Of a DNA stretch of 64,000 bases, positions 1-18,226 are shown one piece after another. The stretch spans positions 6,312,355 through 6,376,354 of the forward strand of contig NC_092021.1 in NCBI RefSeq assembly GCF_042242105.1, written 5' to 3'. The notes under the pieces were generated by a model. The model made no database searches and had not been told where the DNA came from. It was given only the letters and a program-made list of their open reading frames with translations. Positions within the stretch are counted from its first letter, which is position 1. Each line of letters begins with the position of its first letter. A program made the translations under genes and the position numbers. Source of the stretch: Pempheris klunzingeri. Its lineage: Eukaryota; Chordata; Actinopteri; Acropomatiformes; Pempheridae.

Positions 1-356
1 GATATTCATTTTTTCTAGTAGTGAACTTTGTTCATTCATATTATATCATGAAATAAAGTCATATGTCAATCGTTGTGACATAAGTATGCAATTCTGTTAA
101 TATATTTTATTACTCTAACTTATTACATGAATGTTTTTTGTTCTATTGGATGACATCATTTGTGTTTGCCAGTAATGCTGTTACTCCCTGTTTGACTCCC
201 TGCATTGACACCATGTGGTGGTGTGCAACAGTGAGCATCATCTCGGCTTGGGTTTTAAATGTGGACACAGTTACTGTAGTATTTACCCTTATTGTGTGTT
301 TACAACAGTCATTCATCTGAACTCTAAATATACGTGTGCTTCTGTCCTCCATGCAG

Positions 357-5812
<5,456 letters not shown>

Positions 5813-8225
5813 CTGTGGTACAAGACCTTCACTGAAGTCTACTATGGAGCAACACTGGAAAGGGAAATGAGCTCACAGGACTTGACGGCTGCGGGAGGCG
5901 ATATGCGGTCATTTCGGGAGATGCGTAGCCTGCCAGGAGTGATATTTCATGGCTGTGACCTGACTGAAAACAGAACGCCATTAACCTCAAGTGCCAGCTT
6001 GGAAGAAGAGTGACACAACCTGTGGAGCCTTTTGAGGCAACTTAGGAACCATTTTTGATGGAATTTCCTACCTTCCTCTCTTGAAAATTATTCTTAATCC
6101 GTCCTTTTAAAAAAAATTGTATTTGCCTTCTTCAACCTGTCGTGCAGTAAAGCGTAGGGCAAATTAGGTGTTAGTAGTCAGAAGAGTCACACCATACCTC
6201 ATCACTGGCACAAAACGAGATACTGAAGTGTTTTTTTTAATCACCTATACTGTATATAGTGTTGATGTGTTAATGCTTTTTTCTTTTTTAACCACTGTGA
6301 TCAGACATGCTGAGAGGGACTTGTTCACGTCTCCATTTAGAGGCGTTTAAAGGGAATGACCCTGAATTTAAGGTTTCATGAGAAGCAGGTTTCCTGTTCC
6401 AGTCAGAAGTGACGTCCAGCTGCCGCTCAACAGCACTTTATAATTTATCCTGTGTGTGGAGAAGATGACTAACGGAGCCAGGCAGGATTTTTCTATATGG
6501 AATAGTGTAAACTTGATTGTTTTTAAGAAGGGATTTTCTTTTTGTTTTTAAGTTCATCATTACATTGTTCAGTACTAAAAGACTAAAAGGAAACTGTCTA
6601 CACGTGCAGTGCAGTAAAATAAGTTGACGCCAAATGGCACATATTGATTTTATTCATACACGTGTCGTAAGTAAGCTCCAGATTTTTAGATCTGAACCAT
6701 CACACACGTCTACTGATGAAAATTTTGAAGTTCACTTCAATTGAGAATTTAAGATTAAAGGCAGGAGTAGGAATTTTTATGTATTGACTACTATAAAACA
6801 TAATCCCCCTGAGACATCACCCAGGACCTACAAGAAGTGTGTGTCGGTGGCTGTATTTTCTTATTTTTCTGTGTTTGGAACGTTTCTGGGTGTCAACCTT
6901 TGGGCAGGGGGCGTGTAGCTCCCAGCCAATAACAGTGCATAGGGTGTGAGGGCGGGACTATATTCTCCTTACTATTTAGTGTGCCAGAAAAAGATTTGCC
7001 GTGTCCCAGTACATGTATGTCAAATGCAATACGGCAAAAATACCAGGATGGCCGACCACATCCAGTTGTGTTTGACAGTATGGAATCCAACTTAGTTTTT
7101 TGGCTGTTAACCCACAATCCTCTGTGTAGTAGGTGTGTCATATTGACTGAGCCACTGAGAGAGCACAGACTGATGACAGCACACTGACAGTACAGTGATT
7201 GGTAGACACATTATAGTTATATCTGAGGACACCAAGTTTAGCCTGTTCATGAAATTAATATTCTGATTAATAAGTGAGTGGAACACTCAAGGAGAAGGTC
7301 CCCCCTCCAACATTTTATTTCAGGAGCTGAAAGTTTAAATCTGTTCCCACTCGAGAGTTTTCTCAGCCCTTTCTAAGTTTGTTTTTAGGTTTGCTGCTTA
7401 AATGTCCCTCGATATTTGCTGCAGTAACGTTACTGTGCACATAGAAGCATTTAGTTACTGAGAGCAGCTTCTCTAATCTTAAAAGTACTCAGAAATCATT
7501 ACAACACACAATTTAAAAGAAAAATGATCATGCGTAGGGATCACACTGCAGCCCATAGTGCAAAATTTGATGCAAAAATGGCAAATGGTGTTTTATGACA
7601 TGTTTAAGCAAAAGGGTCAAAGTTTGTGTCGCAATGTTGTGACATAAGTGTGTTCAGGCTCAGTCTATTCACTTCAATAGAAGTGAAAATTCTTTCGTCC
7701 CACAGTCACCCAAGTAAAATACTTTTCACAAGCCACAGATCTTCTGAATACTGACACTAAAAACACAGTTCAGAAAGATAAATCAGGAACTTTGAGACCT
7801 CTGCATCTTGGCAACACAATTATCTTTCTTGGTGCTGAACCACTGATCTGGTCTCACTGCATTGCCGCTACGGTCGCTTTCCAACTGGATAAACAGAAAT
7901 TTTACTTATACTTGAAACCATGAATTAAGAGTTAAAACTGAAATATACTTCCTCTAAACTTCTTGCTTCAGGTGTTTCATCATTTAGATGAACATCTGGT
8001 TACTATGTTCATTTGTGGTGACTGATAACTGATTTGTAATTTACAACTCAACTCTGTAATGTGTAACTAATTGTCCCAGATCCTTTTTGACTATTGCTTG
8101 TGATTTGTATGAAAAGATGCGTTGAGTCCTTCTGTGCTAGAGGAATGTATAGATTCTGTAATAGATTTGCTAAAAAAAAAAAAAAAATCAGACTTGTGTA
8201 ATAAAAATGAGTGTCAGCACCTCAT
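5813..8225 (+). other. gk: Probable 3' UTR of glycerol kinase long transcript
   Basis: After the TAA at 5810-5812 there is 2.4 kb with no coding exon I can support, ending in an A-rich stretch (8172-8187) and an AATAAA at 8200-8205. The acceptor before 5799 has a very strong run of T followed by CTTCACCTCACAG, so this is a credible last exon. The block holds several T runs and no clear mobile element. That it is one continuous UTR is inferred from the absence of other splice-like exons. Confidence 0.5.
8200..8205 (+). terminator. Poly(A) signal of glycerol kinase transcript
   Basis: Canonical AATAAA on the plus strand, followed by T- and G-containing sequence. It sits about 105 bp from the opposing ddx18 signal. 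Confidence 0.6.
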
Positions 8226-8309
8226 GGCATGTCAACTGACTTCATAGTAATTACCATGAGCAAAGTGTACATAAGAATGAAGACAACTTGTATCCTAAAT
8301 TAATAGAAC

Positions 8310-8315
8310 TTTAAT
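8310..8315 (-). terminator. Poly(A) signal of ddx18 (ATTAAA variant)
   Basis: The plus strand reads TTTAAT here, which is ATTAAA on the minus strand, 282 bp after the ddx18 stop codon. It is the nearest acceptable signal, so the two convergent transcripts end nearly back to back. Confidence 0.45.
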
Positions 8316-8596
8316 AATCCCATTAGGTGGCATGAAGAAATGTTAGAAAAGTGAGCATTTTGGTTGACGAGGACGTCTGCAGCGGCCTCTTCAACACACA
8401 ACATCCACAATGATGTTTACATTTACAAAATACTTTTACATAATTCATCGGAGGAAAACTGGGCCTAAATGATGTCTGACACGTGTGTCCTACACCCTGT
8501 AGCACCCAGGCCTGTCCAAAGCATAAAGTTCATGTATTCCTCAAATACAAAGAAGAGGAATCAGTCCAGGAGGAGACTGAAGTCACTTGAGGAGGT

Positions 8597-11500
8597 TCAG
8601 CGGGAGAACTGCCTCTTGTCACCCTTTCCTTTGTTGACATGCTTAAAGATTTTAGATTTGTGCATGTTGGACTTCTGGTATCCAAAGCCGCCTCCACCGC
8701 CTCGCTTCTGCAGCTTTGTGCCTTTACCGCTGTGGACGTCTGGGGAGAAGAGCTGGGTTAAGGAAAACAGCACTGTTTTTAATCGTGCATCTCTACACCA
8801 TTCTACGTGGGATGAGAAAAACAAATTAATGATAAAAACACAACATCGACCATTAACACGCAAGACAGCAGGATCACTGAAAAGGATACTCAGATCGACA
8901 TATGGAGGAACTTTGAAGCCAAAAGACAGCGCCACCATGGGGAGGTTCAGGGTGTTGACGCTGTAGATCTGCTTGAGTGAGTGGGAGTCGTAAGCCCTCA
9001 CGTAGGACTTGTAGGCTTCTTGGGCAGACTTGTGGAGATAGTAGTTCTTCTCGATCAGCTTCTCCATCTGAGGAACAAGAGGCAGTTTCAAATGAGACTT
9101 GTGCGATCAGCTGGCCTTTGCACTTCATTTTTAAAACTTATGAACGATGAATATTTAAAAATATGTTGAAGCTGTTAAGACATCTTCATCGCATCTATTA
9201 TGCATTAATGGCCAAGTAAAGGAGGAGATGTCTTACCTGGGACTGGATATCGGAGATTTTACTCCAGGAGAATTCAAACTCGCTCAATGGGACCTAAACA
9301 TCAAATGAAGCCAGTCCAATTTAAGACATAGCACATGTGCACCTTCCAGTCAACATTAGTAGTGATAAAAGCTGCAAAATTATGTAATTATATGATGCTA
9401 AAAAGACAAATTAAAACTTCCAATGAGCTGCGAAACTAAATTACAGCAATAGATTTTGAGATGGTTACCTTGGCCTGTTTCAGGAAGCGGAGGAAGCCGA
9501 GCTCCTCTGGTCGGAGGATCAGAAGCGCGTGGCCTCTGCCATTGATACCTCTGGCTGTTCTGCCCACCCTGTGGATGTACTCCTGTGGACGGAGAGTCGA
9601 GCTTGAAAGGAGTCCCAATGTGTGCCTCAACTCCATCACTCATCTGTGTCTAAACTAAAATTCTAGTTCTAAGGAGAAAATCTAATCTTCTGTGTTTTTT
9701 AAAAGATATAGTCAGCTGTCACTATTAATTATTATGTTGCATCACGTCAAAAAGTAATAATACCTTGGGGTCATCTGGGGGGTCGTACTGGACGATCCAG
9801 TCCACCTCAGGGATGTCCAGCCCTCGAGCCGCCACGTCGGTACACAGCAGGATGCCCGAGTCAGCGTTGCAGAACTGAAAGAAGGTGGTGGTGCGCTTGG
9901 TCTGCTTCTGCTTGCCCTGGGAGAACAGAATGATGTTTGGTTACAGCACCGGGCTTTGTGGACGAGGCTGTGGCATCGGAATATCATTCTGAACACCACG
10001 AGGTTAGGAGGTAAGTGAACGCCTTACATGGATGGCCATGACGGGCAGGTCGATGTAGTTGAGGAGCTCATAGTGGAATTTCACAGACATGCAGGAAGAG
10101 AAGAAGACCATCAGCTTCTTCTTACGGTTCTTCTTCAGGAAGGTGAAGAGCAGCAGGAAGCGCTTCTCTGACGGGCACACCACGTAACCCTGAAACACAA
10201 GACGGATGTGTCAGTGTTTTTATGGCCGCCTTCCACCTTCCGTGTGACAGCGGTTCCGAGGAGATGTAGCAGACAGTACCTGCTCCAGGCCGTCAACAGT
10301 GGCCTTTTCTTTGTTGTCGTCCACGCCGACATAGAGGGGCTCTTTCTTCAGGGATATGCGAGCCAGGTCCTCCACCTTACGGGTCTGAGTGGCTGAAAAC
10401 AGCATGGTCTGTCTCTTCTCTGGAGGAAACACAGGCAGAGAAATTAAACAGTGATTGGAGAGTGCAAGATGGACTGGAGGCTTGAGGGCTTTTGCTGAAA
10501 TGTAGAATTCAAACTGACCATGAGGAGTGCATCACAGCCTGTGAAAACACATGTGGGCATTTAGCAGTCCCGAGAGTGTTATTACAGGTGTTATCCAGTT
10601 GGATTATGGGAAGGATCCAGTGTTTTGGGAGCTTGTAATGAACCAATAGACAACATCTCTCTGCTGCCTTTGCTGCATCAATTTTGACACAATTTCTAAC
10701 TCGCATAACTTTAAGTTATGGAAGTTCAATACTGAACTGCTGAAGCACACCATTAACAAAACTATACAAACAACGGTCCAGTTAAAGGGGGCACAGAAGC
10801 CAGACAACAAGAGGTACGTACTTGGCAGCAGTTTGATGATCTGTTTCAGTTCCTCCTCGAAGCCCACCTCTAGGATGCGGTCGGCCTCGTCAATAATCAG
10901 ACACTGTAGGTTCTTGTACATGAAGCCAGGGGTATTCTGAGGGCAACAAATTCTTATTCAATATTTTTATGCAAGTATCAAACACAAGGCAGCATCTAAC
11001 ACAAAGCAAGTACAGTAGGAACACATCAATAAAACAATGATCTTGTGGCTGATGACACAAGAATTGGTGACACCAACACCAATTCTATAAGCGTGAGGAC
11101 GTTTCACACGCCATCTGTGTCCCAATTCTTCATTTCATCATCTTGATAAAGTACTCCGTACACGTGCCGGTTCCAGGAACGTTGGCAGTGATGTTTTTAT
11201 GTCATGCACCCCCCTCCCCCCCATCCCACCCCTCTGCTCACCTGGAGGTGGTCCAGCAGACGGCCCGGCGTGGCAACCAGGATGTTGACACCGTTGGCCA
11301 GTTTCTGGGCCTCAGCTGAGCGGTTGCTGCCCCCCATGATCAGACCGTAGGTGTGCACATGGTGCGTCATCAGCTCCTTCATCACACCATAGGTCTGCAT
11401 GGCCAACTCGCGTGTGGGTGAAAGAATCACGACCCCAGTGCCTGCAGGGAGGAGGAGATCAGTCAAGGGCTTTGACTTAACTAACTTTCAGATTTAATGT

Positions 11501-14364
11501 GGATAAATATTAGGTAGAAGTGTTGCTTCCCTCAGCAGCCCAGAAAATGTTACAGCGAAAAGACATTGGGGAGAAAGGATCAGTTAACAGCAGCATTACC
11601 GTTCCGGGGCATGAACTTGAGTTTGTAGATGAGCTCTATGGATGGGATGAGGAACGCCAAGGTTTTACCACTTCCCGTCTTGGCAGCAGCCAGAACGTCC
11701 CTACAGAGAAGCAAAGCAAAGAGAAACACAGTGTGAGTGTCCACAAAGTCACAGCATGACTCCGGTGCCAGGTGACTGATCTTGAAGGAAATTCACTGAT
11801 CTCTGAAGGATGGCAGCCATTGTCAGAAGTAATGACACGTTAAGGTGCATCAGTTACAACTGAGGAGAATGTGGGACTTACCTTCCCTCCAGCAGGGGAC
11901 GAATGCTTTTGTGCTGGATCTCGGTCATGTGTTCAAAGCCCATCTCCTTCACTGCTTTCAGTGTGTTGTCACTCACCAGCTCAGCAAGAGAGGCGAAGGA
12001 CGTGTCCTCGAAAGCTCCTGAAATCAGTCAACAGTTCATAGGCACAAAGCTTTCCCAAAAATAGATTCCGCTAAGAGGAAAGCCGAAATGAAGCACGACA
12101 AAACAGCAAGTAAAGAAAATCTCTTGATTTTCCAAGAGAAGGCGACGTAGTCAGCCATCCAACGTGTCCTTGCAGTTACTCCTGCCAGGAGTCACTGGTG
12201 ACTCCTCCCAAAGACAACCGCAAGAGTCACTGTATGCCTTAGCTGACACCCGTTTCATGATGGAAACACTGAAAGGGCAACACATAAAGGCAACACAGCT
12301 GTATGTGTGTGTGAGGTGACCAAAATATAGTTTTTGTGTTTGATAAATGAAAAACAACCTTTTCTGGTTAATGAATGAACACAGAGTGCTACAGTAACCT
12401 GGTTATGATCTGCTTTGGCACTTTGAAAATCAGGAATGATCAGTCCTTGTACCCGTGCGTCCACGTATCCCAAAATGACTCAATGTAAAGTGTGAACAAG
12501 GTCCTGTTCAAACGTGGAATATGAAGCACTGCTGGGTCATTTGATCTCTTTAAGTGACAGCCATCATTCAAACACCTTTATGTTATTGCTCCATATCGGC
12601 TTTACTCAAGCCCAACAGGACCGTTCGCATGACCTTTGGCCCCCGGTGTGGAGAACAGAGCTGAGCGGAGAGCGGGATTGATAACTTATTTAGTGGTTGT
12701 GCCACTGTTTCTCTTGATGGCCTAATCAATGACTACAAACACAAAGGACAAATCTAACCAAGCCTGTAAATAAAGGTTCTCACCAGTGCCATCCTTTATT
12801 AGATAGAATGTACTACTCTGCTGCCTACTCTCATACACTTAGACAGCCCTGGAGTCAAAAATGAGAGGATGTCAGGTTGAGACTCAGTTACCTCCTATAT
12901 GCTCAACTGTGTTTTAACTGATTTTCATAGCAGTGGCTGATATGAATCAAAGTTGAAAAGTTAGAGACTGATGGTTTGATGATTACTGTGGTTTTCATAC
13001 TCTTCTGCGTCGCATCATCTGACATTCCAAATTTCTGCACGACTTTGTATTTTCTCATTCACAGCTGCTTTGCGGTTTTATTTAACTGACTCGATAATGA
13101 AGTGATAGCTGTTGAAAGATGTGCAGTTACTGTCTTGCAGGACTTGAACAGTGTCTGAAGAGTCACTAACTCTGACTTTTCTTATTAATAATGATGCAGC
13201 ATCTTTATACGGACAACCATGCCTCCCTTCCCAAAAGGACTTCAGGGCACTTTTTAAACATGTCTAATAAACTTTTCATAGCTCATTTTAATCCCCATTT
13301 CTTCAATACCTGTTAGGCCTGATGGCAGTTCAGGTTGATCATCTTCTTCTTCATCACCATCTCCATCCTCTTCCTCTCCCGGAACTTCTTCACCTGAAGC
13401 TTCCTCTGATTTGTCAATAGCCTGTTCTCCATCCTTATCAGCTAATGCTGTTCCTTCTTCCTCCTCTTCTTCTTCTTCTTCTTCCTCCTCATCATCAGCT
13501 TCTTTCACTGTTTTGGTCTTTTTCTCAGCTGGAATGAGGATAATAACATGTTAGTTTATCATCACATTATTTTTAATTTGTCTAATTCCAGTTGGCTAAC
13601 TCCTCCAGTTGTTACCTGGTGTTCCAACTGTGTCAGCGAGCTTTCTTTTCTTCTTTTTCTTCTTCAGAGGAGTTTCCTCTGTTTTGGTCCCCTTAATCTG
13701 CTTCTTCTGTTTCGTCTTCAGATCGCTGTCTGCCTTGCAAGGAGCTGGTGACTGATCACAACATTCCTCTTGCAGCCCGTTTGAGTTTCCTGTCAAACAC
13801 ATGGCAACAGAACACAAGTTAACCTCATCAGCCCGATGAAATAACTGGTAGCTGTACCGATCATTCTTCCTGTGAGTTTAAACTGTTTTTCCGCATTTAC
13901 GTCTGCCAGTACAAAGTTAGCTCAGTTGGGTTTTCTCCTGTTGTGTGTAACATTTTAGAGGAAAACTCGAGATCTGAATGCACTTCAGTGCTAACTAGCG
14001 GGCTAGCTAGCTAAAGCTCATAAATGACAATTGTCTGACAAATGACCGTGACATACACACGTAATTACCAATCGTAATAAACTAAGATGTGCTGCCCTTT
14101 GTTTGTCAGTGAAATCCCAAATATAATATTTAACGTTTAACCGGTGTAACGAGCTCCCGACTAAAGGGATCATGCCGTGAGGAGCTAACGTAGCTAGCTT
14201 AGCAAGTAAACTTGAGAAAACAACAAACATCCGGGTATTGTTTGATTGAACTGCATACCGGTCTCCTCTTCCTCTGCTTGTGTCTTCGGTGATTTGCGCT
14301 GTTTGTTCTTCTCGTTCCTTTTCTGAATTTTCTTGCGGAGAAGCTTCATCTGAAGGTCCGCCAT
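8597..14364 (-). CDS. ddx18: ATP-dependent RNA helicase DDX18, complete (14 exons)
   Basis: DDX18 (yeast Has1) is a nucleolar DEAD-box helicase needed for 60S ribosomal subunit assembly. Exons on the minus strand: 14364-14259, 13789-13616, 13528-13310, 12017-11882, 11700-11600, 11441-11242, 10936-10822, 10419-10280, 10189-10028, 9916-9764, 9582-9469, 9293-9237, 9067-8890, 8739-8597. They sum to 1998 nt, 665 residues plus stop, close to the human protein's length. The N terminus is [17 protein letters not shown], then a basic stretch (KKKKKKRK) and a long acidic tract in exon 3. Helicase motifs in order: Q motif near [21 protein letters not shown], Ia PTRELA, Ib [40 protein letters not shown]. 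The C terminus carries [12 protein letters not shown] and ends KRQFSR. An ATG six codons upstream is in frame, but the chosen one matches the family start. All key residues are present. Confidence 0.97.
12018..13309 (-). other. ddx18 intron 3, no further gene seen
   Basis: This 1.3-kb intron separates the variable acidic N-terminal region from the start of the helicase core. I see no snoRNA-like boxes, no coding exon and no clear repeat in it. Confidence 0.6.
13439..13507 (-). repeat. Glu-coding trinucleotide tract in ddx18 exon 3
   Basis: The minus strand is a run of GAG, GAA and GAT codons giving about a dozen consecutive Glu after ADDE. It lies in the disordered acidic N-terminal region, where length commonly varies between species. 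The tract is an interrupted GAA/GAG microsatellite, so it may be polymorphic. Confidence 0.7.
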
Positions 14365-14381
14365 AGTTGCAGTGAGCAGCA

Positions 14382-14387
14382 CACGTG
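14382..14387. promoter_or_regulatory. Perfect CACGTG E-box at the ddx18 start
   Basis: CACGTG lies 18 bp upstream of the ddx18 start codon. This is the canonical MYC/MAX or USF site, common at the promoters of ribosome-assembly genes. Function is inferred from position and family only. The site could lie in the 5' UTR. Confidence 0.4.
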
Positions 14388-14399
14388 TGTATGTGTATG

Positions 14400-15818
14400 G
14401 CTTACAGGACCCTTAGAGGTACCAGCCCCCATTGCCTGACTGGAAATGCAAAGGACCTCGCACACTGTACGGGCAAATCACTGACTGTATGATTATTATA
14501 CAGCCTTTGGGGCACATACGGGTCCTCAGAGAAATACTATTAGCCATAGAAGATAAATACATATGAAACGATATTATTTTGTTAAATAGATTCATTTGCA
14601 ACGTTTTTTTTTTTTTAACGTTAGATTATTAAACCTGTGGTTACTGGCTGCCTAGAGTGGTGCCTGTTAATGCCTAAATATTCTGATTATGAATATGATG
14701 AAATAGCTTGGTGATTTAATGACAATAGATAAAGAAATCCCACAAATGAATTAAGGAAGTGTTCATATCTAAGCATCAAGTAAGTAATTAAGCATCAAAT
14801 TAACTTGTAACTTAAGACATTTCAGCAAAGGCTAAGGCTGTTAGGCCTTTTATATGGGAGGTGAACATGGGCGACATTTTGGCTTCCCATCGCCAAAGTA
14901 TTTACATTCCATTCAATCTTAACGGAATTCATGCCATCAGCTTTGAGGATACTAGAGGGTATACTAGGGTGTTCTTGCATGCTGGGCAGGTCTAGATTGT
15001 CTAAATTCTTTATTGCCTCTTTTTCTCATGATTAGTAAAGGAAGGTTTCATGCACACAGAGATTGTATGATCGCAGATTCACACGTCAGTCACATTGATG
15101 TAGTCGGTTTTTCCAGAGTTCATTTGAGGAAATAAATTCACGCTGCTGATCTTCTGCAACGGTCACCATTTCCCCACCAGGTACAGTCGACCTCACAGCT
15201 CCTAAGTACGGCACAGCTCAGCTAAGACATCATAAAAACAAGAAAACACAGATATTTTCTCTTTAATAGGAGCAGAACATCAACACATTATCCGTTTCAG
15301 GTGGATCACACAGCATCCACTGCCTTGTGCTCACAGCTTGGATAACGTTACACATTTAAGGCTGGGAGATTTCTGGCTGAAAGACATCCAAAACCTTTGG
15401 ATGTTAAGTGCCACAAGCCAGTCTGGAGTGCTTTTGAAAGGCATAGATTTATTAAAAACTAGACATCTTGTGTTTGAGAGGGCAGGAAAAGTCTCTTCGC
15501 ACTCATTTCTAATGTTAGATGTGCACTTTGGTATTGTGATTCAGTTTCCTTGCGTCCTCCAGATAACAGTCCCATAACTTTAACTGGTGTCAGTGTGGTT
15601 AACTGTTGAAATCCTCTACAAAGTACTACTAAGTGCAAATACATTACAAATGCCCAAGAAGGCAATTTACATGACTGATACTTGTTAGCGTCTGTTTTCT
15701 ACTGTTAACATTTGCTTTTAGATAACTGAACTAATTGTTCCAGATCTGGCTTTCTAATCTGCACTCACTGACGACTGAGACAACTGTAATGAGGAAAAAT
15801 AACCCTGGAACTAAAATC
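14400..15818. other. Spacer and 3' UTR between ddx18 and the MADF gene
   Basis: The left part is the upstream region of ddx18. The right part should be the 3' UTR of the MADF-like gene. Reverse-strand AATAAA (plus TTTATT at 15448-15453) lies 366 bp beyond its stop and is the best poly(A) candidate. No other gene or repeat is recognised. Confidence 0.5.
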
Positions 15819-17246
15819 TCAGGCCAATGGAATCTCCTCAATCTTAACCATGCGTGTCTCTGTCTCTCTTTTGACCTCGGAGCCGCGTTCACTCGTCCCC
15901 TCCGGTGCGTGGCCTTGCTGGACGGGCTGCAGTGACCTCATCTCCTCCCATCTCTGCACCCTTCTTCCAATCTCGCACCCTTTGTTCTTTCTTTTCAAAA
16001 ACCTCTGCCTCCAAGAGTGGTTTGTCTGTGAATGTGCCTGCTGGGGCTCAGAGCGGCTCTGTGACTGCACGCTCTCCCCCAGCGTGGGCACTCGAACGCA
16101 TCGCCTCTGCCCGTCCTCCTCCACCGCTTTGAACACCAGGTCGGTGATATCTCGGCGAAGTCTCATGAGCACCATGGGGTCTTTAATCTGACGCATGTCC
16201 GCCAACATGACCTCTGTGAACTGGTGGAGTATGTCGTGTCTGGGTGCGCTCTGTGCATCGGTAGAACCCTCCTCGCTGTGACAGTGCGGACAGCTCAGAG
16301 ACATGACCTCTGCAACTCGAGGCTGGGGGTTTGGACAGTGCGGGGGGGCAGGGTTCGGGGCGGAGGCGACAGTCTGCTGTTCATCATCCAGGTCTGGCCC
16401 AGTTGCATCAGCATCTAGTGGGCTACCAAATGAGCTCCCCATCTCCTGGTCAATACTTCCTTCAGTCTCCACCTCTTCATCGTCCTCTTCCCGATCATCA
16501 AACTTCTCCCCCTGCGAGGAGAGTGAGCAGAGACATGCAAGTCTGCAATCAGGGAAGCCTCTCCTTTGCCGCTTTTCTGCGTTACTTTCAAACTTACCAG
16601 GTACAAATCGACTCGCCTGCGAACGATGTAAGGCCTCAAGAATTCCAGTTTCTCCCTCAGCATCTTTTGCTGGACAGTGTTGACCTTCTCCGGATGCCAC
16701 AGCACCCTCCCATACTGAGTCCGCAGCGACCTCGATCTTCTCTCAACATCAGATACTGCAAAGAGAAGGTGACAATATGCTTCGTAACGTGCAAAATTGT
16801 GACTGAACAGCAGAAATGTAGTAGTAAAAAAATAAGTTGTGAACTATCTATCTTTTACAGTGCATGCTCTAAATGTAATTTTACTGTGACATCCAATTCT
16901 TATTCCTTAATAATAAACTTCCACTGAGTTCAACCAGCTTCACACCTCTCCTACCCCCATGTGTTTGCATATTGCTTCAGTTTTATTTTTTATCTTTTCC
17001 CACAAACTGTCTGCAGCATCAGCAGCAAACTGTTCCTGCACTCCACCCTCCACCTTTTGCAGGATTACCTGGCTTTCCGACGGACGACGCGAACTCGCTC
17101 CACAGCTTGGTCTTCAGGTCCTTGTCGTAGTAAGAATCGAGCGAGGAATTAAAAAGGCAGTCGTGTTTGCGCCAGAAGTCTATCAGCATGTTGTCCATTG
17201 TAGGGCCCCAGTGTGGCCCCCGGATCTGACCTCGAAAGTGTGTCAT
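15819..17246 (-). CDS. MADF-domain-like protein of unknown function (3 exons)
   Basis: Exons on the minus strand are 17246-17069, 16755-16598 and 16511-15819, total 1029 nt, 342 residues plus stop, with agreeing phases. Residues about 20-108 look like a MADF (Myb/SANT-like DNA-binding) domain: MLIDFWRKHDCLFNSSLD, a Tyr-rich KDLKTKLWSEFA helix, RRSRSLRTQYGRVL and the LEFLRPYIVRR end. After it come a Glu/Asp-rich stretch (113-140), a CPHCH motif, a helix with HQFTEVMLADMRQIKDP that could play the role of a BESS-like interaction segment, and a basic KRKNK stretch near the C terminus. This suggests a nuclear DNA-binding or chromatin factor. An ATG at 17198 (MDNML) has a better context (ACAATGG) and may be the real start, giving 326 residues. 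I do not recognise a named ortholog. Intron 2 is only 86 bp. Confidence 0.8.
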
Positions 17247-17249
17247 AGC

Positions 17250-18226
17250 ATGTGAGGGGACCTCTTGTTATCTATCACAGCACAGAGCAGTCATAGCACA
17301 CGCTGTGACCTGTCTGCACAGGCTGGTGCCCCCTCCCACACACACACACACACACACGCAAACACACACTGACAGACTGAGCTTCACTCCTTCTTCAGCT
17401 TTGCTCCATCGCGCAGAGAGTAAACAGTCACAGGACGGTTACTGCCACCTACTGGTCTGGAGGCTCCACTGACGAGAACAGTTATAGTTTTTATACTAGG
17501 AATTTCTACATTTAATCAGTGAGTTCATGTATTTGTTGTGTGCATAGCAATAAATATCAATTCTATCCGAAGTGTGTTTTTATTTAGTATCAATATGACT
17601 ATAATGAATATTAAGTTTATTTTATTATGTATTATTATACTGCCTTTGTTATGTGGTGGCAGTATAGCCAAGCATTTGACTTTTTATGATTACATAATAA
17701 TAATATGTAGTAATACATGGTGGATCCTTCTTCTTCTTATTATTATTATTATTACATAATAGTAGGTTTTTAGTGCCCATTTGAATTACGTTTATGGGTT
17801 ATTACGTTTCATGGAGTTATGGGCATCCATGAAATAGAAATTATTTTCATGTTATATTGTCTTAGCTATTTATTTAAGGTTAATTTACAAAACGGTGTCA
17901 TTCCTAGTTTGACAAGGACGACAAAACATGAATAATAAATAGTCTACGATATATTACTATTATTATTATTAGATTATTATTCTAATAGTGCAAGTCCATT
18001 GGTGCCGTCCTCCCCCCTTGATTGACAGCTGCACAGCCCTGCCTGCGTCGCTCTACCCGGCCTCCGCCATCTTGCCTCTCCCTGCCTGCCAGAAGCCGAG
18101 TGCGGAAGTGGACGCGGCACTGTGCGGGCTCAGGGTTCCGCCTGTGGACGGCTTGCCAGATCCTCCAGCCGACACAGCCTGCTATCCATCAATTCCAACC
18201 GCCTCTAAAGAGAAACTCGGGGAGAG
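17250..18226. promoter_or_regulatory. Divergent promoter region, MADF gene / actr3
   Basis: The two start codons face apart with about 980 bp between them. The MADF side has a CA microsatellite (17336-17357). The middle (17500-17990) is AT-rich with ATT repeats. The actr3 side turns CpG-rich after 18000. It contains CCGCCATCTTG at 18064-18074, a perfect YY1-type element, and GCGGAAGTG near 18102-18110, an ETS-type site. No TATA box is seen at the right place, as is usual for housekeeping genes. Transcription start sites are inferred, not seen. Confidence 0.5.

Noticed and set aside
8469..8966. 165-codon plus-strand frame
   Set aside because: Antisense to the last two exons of ddx18, whose reading is certain.
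16331..16927. 198-codon plus-strand frame
   Set aside because: Antisense to exons 2-3 of the MADF gene.
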